Notes under the pieces: generated by a model
Seen by the model: only the letters and a program-made list of their open reading frames with translations
The model's database searches: none
Told to the model about the DNA's origin: nothing
Position numbers and translations under genes: made by a program
Assembly (NCBI RefSeq): GCF_900142195.1
Contig: NZ_FRAB01000035.1
Span: 1 to 64,000, forward strand
Source: Paraburkholderia terricola
Lineage (GTDB): Bacteria > Pseudomonadota > Gammaproteobacteria > Burkholderiales > Burkholderiaceae
Length of the DNA stretch: 64,000 nt
Direction: 5' to 3'
In this document: one piece after another, positions 25,427 to 33,033 of the stretch
Layout: the number at the start of each line of letters is the position of its first letter
Numbering within the stretch: the stretch's first letter is position 1

Positions 25427-26071
25427 TCAAGCTGCCGCGCCCCGCAAATCTCTGATGTGTTGATACACGGTCGCGCGCCCCATCCCCAGCACGTTGGCGA
25501 CATAGTTTGCCGCGCTCTTGCCCTTGAACGCCCCTTCGGCCCATAACGCTTCGACCAGTTCGCGGCGGTGATCGCGCGTCAGCGAGTTCAATGCCAACTG
25601 GCGTTCCTGAAGCCACGCGTGAAGAAAGGTGTTGATGCGTTCCTGCCAGTCGTCCTTGAACAGCTCCTCGGGCTGCCTGATCACGCCGGCACCGGAAATC
25701 ACGCGGTCGATCACATGTTTCATGTCCTCGAAGACCGCTATGTTGTAGTTGACGCACATCACGCCGACGGCGCTTCCGGCGTCGTCGAAGAGCACCGTGC
25801 TGACACAGCGCATCCGCCTGCCATCCCAGTTGATCTTTTCGTATGGACCAATCGTGCCCGACTCGGCTGAATGGTCGATTTCCTCGAGTGCCGATTCGTC
25901 GCCGAGTTCGCGCTTGGACAGATTGTTCGCGATGTAGGCGATCGTCTGGCTTTGCAAGTCGTGAATGACGATCTCGACGTAAGGGAAAAAGAGCAGCGCG
26001 ATACCGTCGGCGACACGGCCGTATCGATCCAGAAGAAGCCGGCGTGCGGCCGTTGTCTTGGTCTTTCGCAT
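25427..26071 (-). CDS. YheO/DauR-type transcriptional regulator (PAS-like domain plus HTH)
   Basis: 214 residues. The N-terminal PAS-like YheO domain is visible as FFPYVEIVIHDLQSQTIAYIANNLSKR, with GVMCVNYNIAVFEDM later. A C-terminal helix-turn-helix follows (GKSAANYVANVLGMGRATVYQHIRDLRG). The family includes DauR, which represses the D-arginine dauBAR genes in Pseudomonas aeruginosa. Here too it lies behind an ornithine-cyclodeaminase-like gene and near an FAD amino-acid dehydrogenase. ATG 26071 gives the usual length; no strong ribosome binding site is visible. Confidence 0.88.
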   Translation of the reverse strand: MRKTKTTAARRLLLDRYGRVADGIALLFFPYVEIVIHDLQSQTIAYIANNLSKRELGDESALEEIDHSAESGTIGPYEKINWDGRRMRCVSTVLFDDAGSAVGVMCVNYNIAVFEDMKHVIDRVISGAGVIRQPEELFKDDWQERINTFLHAWLQERQLALNSLTRDHRRELVEALWAEGAFKGKSAANYVANVLGMGRATVYQHIRDLRGAAA

Positions 26072-26245
26072 GGGGATGGGTCGAATTCCAGTTTTCGGAA
26101 ACTCTGGCAACGTGTTGCGCCACGTGCCGCGAGCTTTGCGTTCCACGATTATTTTGCCACGCGAAATCACGCCGCCATTAGCCACACGCTTTTGCCGCAT
26201 TCATCCCGAACCGAACAAAACGCTCGAACTGAGACAGCGTCTTTG

Positions 26246-27214
26246 TCACGTTGACGGGCGGCGAAGGTGCCGGAACAACTCGAAGGCGATTGCAACATCT
26301 TCGAGCCCGAGTCCGATCGAACGAAAAAAAGCGTGCTTCTCGTAAGACGGCTTTAAAGCCACGCCGGAGACAAGTTCGGGCAGATCGCCGAGCACGCTTT
26401 GCGCAGACCAGCCGTGCTGCTGCGCGGCCAACTTCAATTCGCCCGCGCTCGCCGGCGTGGTTTGCCGGTAATCGCAATAGACGTCCACGTGCGGAATCCA
26501 GGCAGGCGGAATCTCATGCGCGTTGGCGGCGTTCGTGCTGATCGACGTGATGAGCGCCGGTTTTGTCAGCATGCTTTCCGACAAGACAGGCGTAGCCGAG
26601 GATGTGCACAAGGCCACGACATCGGCATCGCTCAGGCAATCTTCCATCTTCGTGCAAATCGTCACGCGCTCGTCGAGCGCCGCAACCGTTGCGCGCTTCG
26701 CCTCGTCCTTATCGAGCGCCGGGGAAAACACGCGGATCGAGTCCCACGCCCGCAGCGGTGCGAGATGACGCACATGCGCTTGAGCGACCGCACCCGCGCC
26801 GACGATGGCAAGCCGGCGCGCGTTCGATGCCGCCAGGTGCTCGACGGCCAACGCAGTCGTGCCGGCGGTTCGCTCGACGGTGAGCAGCGCGGAGTCGCAC
26901 CACATCAGAGGCTGTCCGGTTTCCATCGACATCAATGCCGTCCACGCCGTGATGACCGGCTTCGATTCGGTCACGATGTACGGCGACAACTTCGCTCCGA
27001 ACACCTTGGCGTGCGCCATTGCGCCGAGGTAGGTGATGAAGTCTCCCTGACCCTGGGGAAACGGAGTCAGCGTTTGAGGTGGTTGGACGGCCGTGTCGTT
27101 GCCCAGCGAGTGAAACATCCGCGTCAGCGCACGTCGCACATCCAGGTGGGGTAGCGCCTCGCGTACCGCGTCCTCGTGGACTATCAACGGGCTTGTCTTG
27201 TGTGCGTTGCTCAT
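26246..27214 (-). CDS. Ornithine cyclodeaminase/mu-crystallin family NAD(P)-dependent dehydrogenase
   Basis: 322 residues. The Rossmann motif is LAIVGAGAVAQAHVRHL, after AWTALMSMETGQPL and ERTAGTTALAVEHLA, and the family landmark DADVVALCTSS follows. Members include ornithine cyclodeaminase, Delta1-pyrroline-2-carboxylate reductase and the DauB-type L-amino-acid dehydrogenase that reduces a 2-keto or imino acid to the L-amino acid. The neighbours (FAD D-amino-acid dehydrogenase, YheO-type regulator) favour a DauB-like role. Its gene precedes the regulator gene on the same strand, 174 bases apart. Confidence 0.88.
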   Translation of the reverse strand: MSNAHKTSPLIVHEDAVREALPHLDVRRALTRMFHSLGNDTAVQPPQTLTPFPQGQGDFITYLGAMAHAKVFGAKLSPYIVTESKPVITAWTALMSMETGQPLMWCDSALLTVERTAGTTALAVEHLAASNARRLAIVGAGAVAQAHVRHLAPLRAWDSIRVFSPALDKDEAKRATVAALDERVTICTKMEDCLSDADVVALCTSSATPVLSESMLTKPALITSISTNAANAHEIPPAWIPHVDVYCDYRQTTPASAGELKLAAQQHGWSAQSVLGDLPELVSGVALKPSYEKHAFFRSIGLGLEDVAIAFELFRHLRRPST

Positions 27215-27267
27215 TGGCCTGCTGTCCCAGATCGCCTTCGGGCGTTGCTGCGATTCTATGTTCAAAA

Positions 27268-27325
27268 TGTCCAGTCTGGACAAGTATTTTGAAATCGCTT
27301 GCATTTGGGAGTGTCCAGAATAGAC
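27268..27325. promoter_or_regulatory. Dyad operator candidate in the divergent amino-acid promoter region
   Basis: TGTCCAG-T-CTGGACA (27268-27282) has perfect 7-base arms. It is enclosed by a looser outer dyad CAAAAT...ATTTTG. A second TGTCCAG half-site starts at 27312. The region separates the DauB-like gene (minus strand) from the binding-protein gene (plus strand). The DauR-like regulator is the natural candidate ligand; this is inference. Confidence 0.55.
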
Positions 27326-27444
27326 TGTGGGTCCAGGGCGAGCCGTTTCCAGTCTCGACCTCGCAGCGAAGTTGCCTCGAAGTTGTCTGTCAATCAGCGA
27401 CCGCGGCGACCCGGATTTGCTATCCAACCCATCAGGTGACCACC

Positions 27445-28224
27445 ATGCGTCTGAAGTTTCCGCTCTCAGTTTTCCTTGCCGTTGCCCTGGCCGGCGCTGC
27501 CAGCGCCCAGGCGCAATCCACTTTGCGCTTCGGCGTCGAGGCAGCGTATCCGCCGTTCGAAAGCAAGACGCCCTCGGGGCAGTTGCACGGATTCGACATC
27601 GATGTCGGCAACGCGGTCTGCGCCAAGCTGGAAATGAAATGTGTGTGGGTCGAGAATTCGTTCGACGGATTGATTCCCGCGTTGCAGGCACGCAAATTCG
27701 ACGTAATCAATTCCGCGATGAACATCACCGAAAAGCGTAAGCAGAGCATTGATTTCACACGGCCCATCTACGTCGTGCCGATCGTGATGGTGGCGAAGCG
27801 CGGCGCCCCCTTGCTGCCTGATGTGAAGAGCCTTCAGGGCAAGCGCGTAGGTGTTCTGCAGGGATCGTCGCAGGAAGATTTCCTCAAGCGCCATTGGGCG
27901 AATGCCGGCGTGTCGGTCGTCTCTTATGCGGACCAGGACCAGGTCTACGCCGATCTCACCGCGGGTCGCCTGGATGCGGCTGTTCAGGAAGCGCAGACCG
28001 TTCAGGACGGTTTTCTGAACAAGCCCGAAGGCCACGACTATGCGATCGTCGGCGAGCCGCTTTCCGATCCCGCAACGCTCGGTGAAGGTACGGGTTTCGG
28101 TTTGCGCAAGAGCGATAAGGCGCTGGCCAAAAAGATCGACACCGCGCTCGCCGCGCTGAAGAAGGACGGCACGCTGAGCAATCTCTCGCAGAAGTACTTC
28201 AAGCGCGACATCATTGCCAAGTAA
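27445..28224 (+). CDS. Polar amino-acid ABC transporter periplasmic binding protein
   Basis: 259 residues. Signal peptide LSVFLAVALAGAASAQAQ (cleavage near residue 23), then the family-3 solute-binding fold: LRFGVEAAYPPFESKTPSG, GFDIDVGNAVCAKL, FDGLIPALQARKFDVI, and GVLQGSSQEDFLKRHW. This subgroup typically binds lysine, arginine, ornithine or histidine. No permease or ATPase gene follows, so it must borrow components encoded elsewhere. The next gene on the strand is the FAD dehydrogenase, 30 bases away. Confidence 0.92.
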   Translation: MRLKFPLSVFLAVALAGAASAQAQSTLRFGVEAAYPPFESKTPSGQLHGFDIDVGNAVCAKLEMKCVWVENSFDGLIPALQARKFDVINSAMNITEKRKQSIDFTRPIYVVPIVMVAKRGAPLLPDVKSLQGKRVGVLQGSSQEDFLKRHWANAGVSVVSYADQDQVYADLTAGRLDAAVQEAQTVQDGFLNKPEGHDYAIVGEPLSDPATLGEGTGFGLRKSDKALAKKIDTALAALKKDGTLSNLSQKYFKRDIIAK

Positions 28225-28254
28225 CGGCACGGATAGCGAAAGCAGAGCGAGTTT

Positions 28255-29496
28255 ATGGACTTCGATGTGATCGTGCTCGGCGCCGGCATTGTCGGCGTGT
28301 CGTCCGCGCTGCACTTGCAGGATCGCGGACGCCGCGTGGCGCTCGTCGACCGGCGCGGTCCGGGTGAGGAAACGAGTTTCGGCAACGCCGGCTTGATCGA
28401 GTGTTCGTCTGTGGTGCCTTATGCGTTCCCGCGCGAACTCGGCACGTTGTTGCGCTACCTGCGCAATCAGTCGACCGATCTTTACTGGGACTACAGGGCG
28501 CTGCCGTCGTTTGCGACATGGCTGGCACGCTTCTGGTGGGAGTCGTCTCCCGAACGGCTCGCGGCGGCGGCGCGCGACATGCTGCCTTTGATTCGGCAAA
28601 GCGTGGCCGAGCACGATGCGCTGATCGAGCGGGCGCGCCTCGCGCATCTCGTCAGCAACAAGGGCTGGATGGAAGCGTTCCGCACGCCTGCGGAATTCGC
28701 GAAGCACGTCGCCGCTGCCGAGGTCATCGCACGCACGCATGGCCTGCATGTGGCGCCGCTCGATTCGGCGGCGCTCGTCGCGCGCGAGCCCGGTCTCGAA
28801 GCGGGATTTTGTGGCGCGTTGCATTGGCAGGACCCGAGGAGCATCGTCAATCCCGGTGCGTTGACGAAGGGTTACGCGCGTTTGTTCGAGGAAGGCGGCG
28901 GCACGCTGCTGATCGGCGAGGCGACCACCTTGCGGGCGGAAGCGGGGGCATGGACGGTGCAGACAGCGTCGGGCAGGCTCAGTGCGAGCGAGGTCGTGAT
29001 AGCGCTCGGACCGTGGTCGGATCAGGTGTTTGCGCCGCTGGGGTATCGCATCCCGCTACGGGCGAAACGCGGGTATCACATGCATTATCAGCCCACGAAG
29101 CCGATGCTCTCGGTGCCATTCGTGGACGCTCAGGAGGGGTACGTGATCGCGCCGATGGAAGGCCGGCTTCGGTTGACCACGGGCGTTGAAATCGCGCGGC
29201 GCGACGCGGCGCCAACGGGTGTTCAACTGGAGCGGGCGGAGGCCGTCGCCAGGTCCACATTCGGTTTGGGCAAGCGGCTCGACCCCGCACCGTGGCTTGG
29301 CTTGCGTCCCTGTACGCCGGATATGCGCCCGGTCATCGGCCAGGCGCCCCGGCATCGCGGGCTCTGGTTCGCGTTCGGACATAACCATCATGGATTGACG
29401 CTCGGCCCGGTAACGGGCCGTCTGCTGGCGGAAATGATGACGGGCGCAACGCCTTTCACCCCTGCCTATCCATTCCGCCCGGAGCGATTCGGATAG
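28255..29496 (+). CDS. FAD-dependent D-amino-acid dehydrogenase (DadA-like)
   Basis: 413 residues. The dinucleotide motif VIVLGAGIVGVSSALHL is at the N-terminus, followed by ETSFGNAGLIECSSVVPYAFP, as in DadA-type dehydrogenases. LGLRPCTPDMRPVIGQAP and FGHNHHGLTLGPVTGRL near the C-terminus belong to the FAD/substrate site of the DAO family. It would oxidise a D-amino acid to the keto acid, passing electrons to the quinone pool. The setting with the DauB-like and DauR-like genes suggests a basic D-amino acid. Confidence 0.9.
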   Translation: MDFDVIVLGAGIVGVSSALHLQDRGRRVALVDRRGPGEETSFGNAGLIECSSVVPYAFPRELGTLLRYLRNQSTDLYWDYRALPSFATWLARFWWESSPERLAAAARDMLPLIRQSVAEHDALIERARLAHLVSNKGWMEAFRTPAEFAKHVAAAEVIARTHGLHVAPLDSAALVAREPGLEAGFCGALHWQDPRSIVNPGALTKGYARLFEEGGGTLLIGEATTLRAEAGAWTVQTASGRLSASEVVIALGPWSDQVFAPLGYRIPLRAKRGYHMHYQPTKPMLSVPFVDAQEGYVIAPMEGRLRLTTGVEIARRDAAPTGVQLERAEAVARSTFGLGKRLDPAPWLGLRPCTPDMRPVIGQAPRHRGLWFAFGHNHHGLTLGPVTGRLLAEMMTGATPFTPAYPFRPERFG

Positions 29497-29506
29497 TTGC
29501 GAAGCG

Positions 29507-30379
29507 TTAGCGCAACTCGAGCCACATCGGCTGATGATCGGACGAGCGGCTATTCTGATCCACGCCGCAACTCGCAATGCGCGGCTTCAAATCTTCAGTG
29601 ACGAAAACGAAGTCGCATGCGAACGGTCCGTCTTCCCATTGTTCGTGATCGTATAGACCGACGGTGGCGGCGCGCGGCGCATTCGGGTTCGCGCAAGCCC
29701 AGGCGTCGGCGAACGCGGGCGCGTCCGGAATCGGTTCGAGCATCCTGCAATAAGCAGAGCCTTCAAACGCGCTGTTGAAATCACCGCAGACAATGGCGCT
29801 CAGCGGGCGTGCCGTATCGGCGAACGGACTGTCCGGTTTTTCCGCTTTCGCCGGACGGCGTGCATGGTCGCATGCCTCCTTGTGCAATTCGCGCAGCCTT
29901 GCCACCTGTGCCAGCCGTTGCGCTTCCGAATAGAACTCGAGATGCGTGCTGATGACGCGCAGCGGGCCGATGTCCGTTTCGATCACCGCTTCGAGCGCGA
30001 CACGCAGCATCGACGGCTTGGCAGGGTCGGCCGGCCAGGGCAGCGAATGACGCAGCACCTGTCGGACAGGCAGAGGGGTCACGATCGCATTGCCGAACTG
30101 ACGCCGCTGTCGCGCCGCTCCGACCGGAGGAAGATCGGAGCCGATCGCCTCGATCACCTTCGCGTGCGGCAGCAACGCGGCAAGCTCGGCGAACTGATCG
30201 GCAGAGGGGCCGCCTGCCAGTCCACCCGCGGCCGGACCCTCGTGAAAACCGCGCGTCACTTCCTGAAGGCAAAGAATGTCGAAATCGCACAGTGCTTTTG
30301 CTTCGCGCACGATGCGAGCGAGGTCGACGCGGCCATCCACACCGCGTCCCCACTGAATGTTCCAGTCAACGAGACGCAT
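29507..30379 (-). CDS. Endonuclease/exonuclease/phosphatase family protein
   Basis: 290 residues with the EEP fold motifs: RLVDWNIQWG (first metal-binding Asn), CLQEVTRG (Glu), VISTHLEFYSEAQR (His), CGDFNSAFEG (Asp/Asn) and the terminal SSDHQPMW (Asp-His). The family includes DNA-repair nucleases, sphingomyelinases and inositol phosphatases; no signal peptide is seen, so it is probably cytoplasmic. Substrate unknown. It is convergent with the FAD dehydrogenase gene, only 10 bases between the ends. Confidence 0.9.
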   Translation of the reverse strand: MRLVDWNIQWGRGVDGRVDLARIVREAKALCDFDILCLQEVTRGFHEGPAAGGLAGGPSADQFAELAALLPHAKVIEAIGSDLPPVGAARQRRQFGNAIVTPLPVRQVLRHSLPWPADPAKPSMLRVALEAVIETDIGPLRVISTHLEFYSEAQRLAQVARLRELHKEACDHARRPAKAEKPDSPFADTARPLSAIVCGDFNSAFEGSAYCRMLEPIPDAPAFADAWACANPNAPRAATVGLYDHEQWEDGPFACDFVFVTEDLKPRIASCGVDQNSRSSDHQPMWLELR

Positions 30380-30460
30380 GACGTTCTCCCGTCAAAAGCC
30401 GTGCTTGCAGTTTACTGCTGCGACGTCCCACCTTCCATGCAAACAGCCGCCTCAATAAAC

Positions 30461-30479
30461 GGTATATACTGTTTATACC
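30461..30479 (+). promoter_or_regulatory. Dyad over the promoter of the RHH-like gene
   Basis: GGTATATACTGTTTATACC is a 19-base imperfect palindrome with GGTATA/TATACC arms. TATACT inside it can serve as the -10 hexamer. It lies 22 bases before ATG 30501. I infer an autoregulatory operator of the downstream protein. Confidence 0.5.
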
Positions 30480-30500
30480 ATTACAAACCTGGAGGCCTAC

Positions 30501-30947
30501 ATGAACGCACCCGTCGTCCGGAAAGCCGGCAAGAAAGCATCTCGCTCCACTGAAAATTCGAACGGCGTCGCAGCAGGCGACGGCAACATCGTCGTTCAAT
30601 CCGAGCAACCGGTTGTAGACAAGCCTGTCACCACGAAGAAAACCGCGAAACCGAAACAGCAGCTCGTTGCCGATGTGGCGTCCGCGCCGGCCGTCGCCCC
30701 TGCGGAACCACGAGCAAAGCGGGCCAGGAAAGACAAGGTCGTGCGAGACAGTTTCACCATGCCGAAATCCGATTACGACAAAATCGCGGCGCTGAAAAAG
30801 AAGTGTCTGGATGCCGGCGTTTCGGTCAAGAAGAGCGAGCTGTTGCGCGCCGGGCTGCTGATGCTCGAGTCCGCCGCGCCGAAACGGCTTCTCGCCGCGG
30901 TGTCGTCGGTGGAAGCGGTAAAGACGGGGCGGCCCGCGAAGGCATAA
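30501..30947 (+). CDS. Basic protein with ribbon-helix-helix-like C-terminal domain
   Basis: 148 residues. The first 85 are disordered, lysine- and alanine-rich, like histone H1-type tails. A compact domain follows: VRDSFTMPKSDYDKIAALKKKCLDAGVSVKKSELLRAGLLML. It has one strand, then two helices with the spacing of ribbon-helix-helix DNA-binding proteins. TGGAGG precedes ATG 30501. The dyad at the promoter fits autoregulation. No toxin gene is adjacent, so an antitoxin role is not supported. DNA binding is inferred. Confidence 0.75.
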   Translation: MNAPVVRKAGKKASRSTENSNGVAAGDGNIVVQSEQPVVDKPVTTKKTAKPKQQLVADVASAPAVAPAEPRAKRARKDKVVRDSFTMPKSDYDKIAALKKKCLDAGVSVKKSELLRAGLLMLESAAPKRLLAAVSSVEAVKTGRPAKA

Positions 30948-30969
30948 GCGCTGTCCGCCGCTGTCCGCG

Positions 30970-32601
30970 TTAGCGCTTGGGGGCGGAGAGGTCGGTAATC
31001 GCCAAATCGCTGAACGTTGCGTTGCCGCCTTCGGCGAAAACCGAAACGCGGTTGTCGTCCTCGCCCGGAAAGACGAGATCCGTGATGACAGTGCGGCCAT
31101 GATCCGCGAATACTTCCACGGAATCCCTGTCGACCACCACGGTGAGATGCAGCTTCCCGTCCACTAACGGCAAGTCGACGATGTGCGCTTTGCTGAACGC
31201 ATTCGAGAACCCGCTCTCGCCGGACTTCGAGCGATCGAGCGTCAGTGTCCGACGCTCGGTGTCGTAGACAATCCGCGTGCCCACCTCGCCGTTCGCCGAG
31301 CCTCTGACGACCAGGCCCGCACGCCGCGCGGACTGCGGACTGATCGTCACGTCGATGTTTTGCACCACACCACGTGTGGAGGGCGCGAGTTCTTCCACAC
31401 GCGAGGAAACGCTGAGTTCGTTAATGCGCGTGGTCGAACCTGTGCTGACGAACCGCGTGTATTGCTCGACTGGTCCGGATATCAATCGCGGCACGCCGTC
31501 GACCGTTTTCAGCGCGAGTACGCGAGGCAGCGCGGTTGCGCCTTTCCACGGCGTGGTCGGTATGCGTTCGGCGTAGTCCCAGTTGCTCATCCAGCCGATC
31601 GTGACCGCCTCGCCGCCCGGCGCATTCGCGAATGTTCCGGCTGCATAGTAATCGGCGCCGTGATCGAGCCACTGGAAGCGCGAAGGATCGGAACCGGCCG
31701 GCGCCACGTTTTCCGGCGTGAACGTTCTGCCGTCGAAGCTGCCGACGAAATACATCGCGCCGGACCCGCCCGCGATCGACCACGGGTTGACGTTCACGAT
31801 CATCACCCACTTCTGCTTGCGACTGTCGCCGTCGAGGGGCAAGGGGAACAGATCGGGCATCTCCCAGAGCGCCCCTCGATGAGGAATGTCGGGGAGAGTG
31901 AAGTCGCTGAGAAAATCCCAGTCGATCAGATTATTCGAGCGGTACATCTTGACGACGTGCGCGTCCGCGACCACGGTGGTCATGAGCCAGTAACCCCCCG
32001 GCGCGTACCACGACACCTTCGGGTCACGAAAGTTTTGCGATTCGGGATCGAGCGTCAGCACCGGATTGCCCGCGTATTTGCGCCACGTCTTGCCGTCGTC
32101 GGTACTGTAGGCGAGCGATTGCGCCTGCGTGCCTGGTCGATGTCCCGAGCCGGCCTTATACACGCTGGTATAAAGCGCGATCAGCGGCGAGGAATTCGCC
32201 GGGCCCAAGCCGGACGTGTTGTGTGTATCCACCACGATGGAACCGGAAAAGATCTCCTCGGTTGCATTGACGTGCATCGCAACCGGTTGCTCGCTCCAAT
32301 GAAGGAGATCGGAACTCGTGGCATGTCCCCATGACATATTGCCCCACGAATTCCCGTTCGGATTGTATTGATAGAACAGGTGATAAAGACCGTTGTGGAA
32401 GACGAGTCCGTTGGGATCGTTCATCCAGTTTCGTTGCGGCGTGTAGTGAAACGCGGAGCGCCATTGCGGCGTGCCGGCATCGGCGGTGTGCGGCGAGGCG
32501 GGCGGCGCCGCGAACGCGCTGAACGAAACGTTTAGCGATGCAAGCAGACACGTCGCCAGTGCGCTTATTTTTGAAGCGAAGGGACGTTGCGGGTCGTACA
32601 T
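30970..32601 (-). CDS. Secreted glycoside hydrolase family 32 fructanase (levanase/exo-inulinase type)
   Basis: 543 residues. A signal peptide ends near AFA at 31. The five-bladed propeller holds all GH32 catalytic motifs: WMNDPNG with nucleophile D62, FRDPK with stabiliser D193, and WEMPDLF with acid/base E247. A C-terminal beta-sandwich follows (VEVFADHGRTVITD). It removes fructose from levan, inulin or sucrose outside the cytoplasm. It lies about 430 bases downstream of the levansucrase gene on the same strand, so the locus both makes and degrades levan. Confidence 0.94.
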   Translation of the reverse strand: MYDPQRPFASKISALATCLLASLNVSFSAFAAPPASPHTADAGTPQWRSAFHYTPQRNWMNDPNGLVFHNGLYHLFYQYNPNGNSWGNMSWGHATSSDLLHWSEQPVAMHVNATEEIFSGSIVVDTHNTSGLGPANSSPLIALYTSVYKAGSGHRPGTQAQSLAYSTDDGKTWRKYAGNPVLTLDPESQNFRDPKVSWYAPGGYWLMTTVVADAHVVKMYRSNNLIDWDFLSDFTLPDIPHRGALWEMPDLFPLPLDGDSRKQKWVMIVNVNPWSIAGGSGAMYFVGSFDGRTFTPENVAPAGSDPSRFQWLDHGADYYAAGTFANAPGGEAVTIGWMSNWDYAERIPTTPWKGATALPRVLALKTVDGVPRLISGPVEQYTRFVSTGSTTRINELSVSSRVEELAPSTRGVVQNIDVTISPQSARRAGLVVRGSANGEVGTRIVYDTERRTLTLDRSKSGESGFSNAFSKAHIVDLPLVDGKLHLTVVVDRDSVEVFADHGRTVITDLVFPGEDDNRVSVFAEGGNATFSDLAITDLSAPKR

Positions 32602-32696
32602 GGAATGGCTTTGCCCTATCTACGCACGCGAACGAACGGCGAATGCCGTCACGTCCGCGAGTGCAGTCAATGAGTATTCATCGGCTTGGCCGACGA

Positions 32697-32948
32697 TCAG
32701 GCGGAAAGCCTGAGAATGATGGTCCCCTTGCGCCTGCTGCCGATCGTCAGGCCGCGGCGCGCGGTCTCGCGCAGTGCGCGATTGACCGTGTTCACGTGCA
32801 AGCCGAGGAAGTCGGCCAGCATCCGTTGCGAAGGCAAGGTGTCGCCGGGTTGGAGACGGCCGGTCCCGATCGCCGTTTCGATTTCGTCGACCACGGCGAG
32901 ATAGACCGGGCCCCGGTACGAGGACAAGTCGGGAATCCAGGATTTCAT
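32697..32948 (-). CDS. GntR/MocR-type winged-helix fragment, stand-alone
   Basis: 83 residues starting at ATG 32948. The segment PVYLAVVDEIETAIGTGRLQ, then PGDTLPSQRMLADFLGLHVNTVNRALRE, is the GntR winged helix exactly as found at the N-terminus of MocR/PdxR regulators. The aminotransferase domain of about 370 residues that normally follows is absent; the frame ends at 32697 shortly after a poor wing (GLTIGSRRKGTIILRLSA). It is either a remnant of a MocR gene or a minimal regulator. It lies between the two fructan genes. Confidence 0.6.
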   Translation of the reverse strand: MKSWIPDLSSYRGPVYLAVVDEIETAIGTGRLQPGDTLPSQRMLADFLGLHVNTVNRALRETARRGLTIGSRRKGTIILRLSA

Positions 32949-33033
32949 GGCTGCCGTTCTTCGCCCGCTTCGAATGTCGCCGGGTCGAGTGCGAGCGGAA
33001 AGCTTCCGCTCGCACTGCATCCAACCGTCCGGC

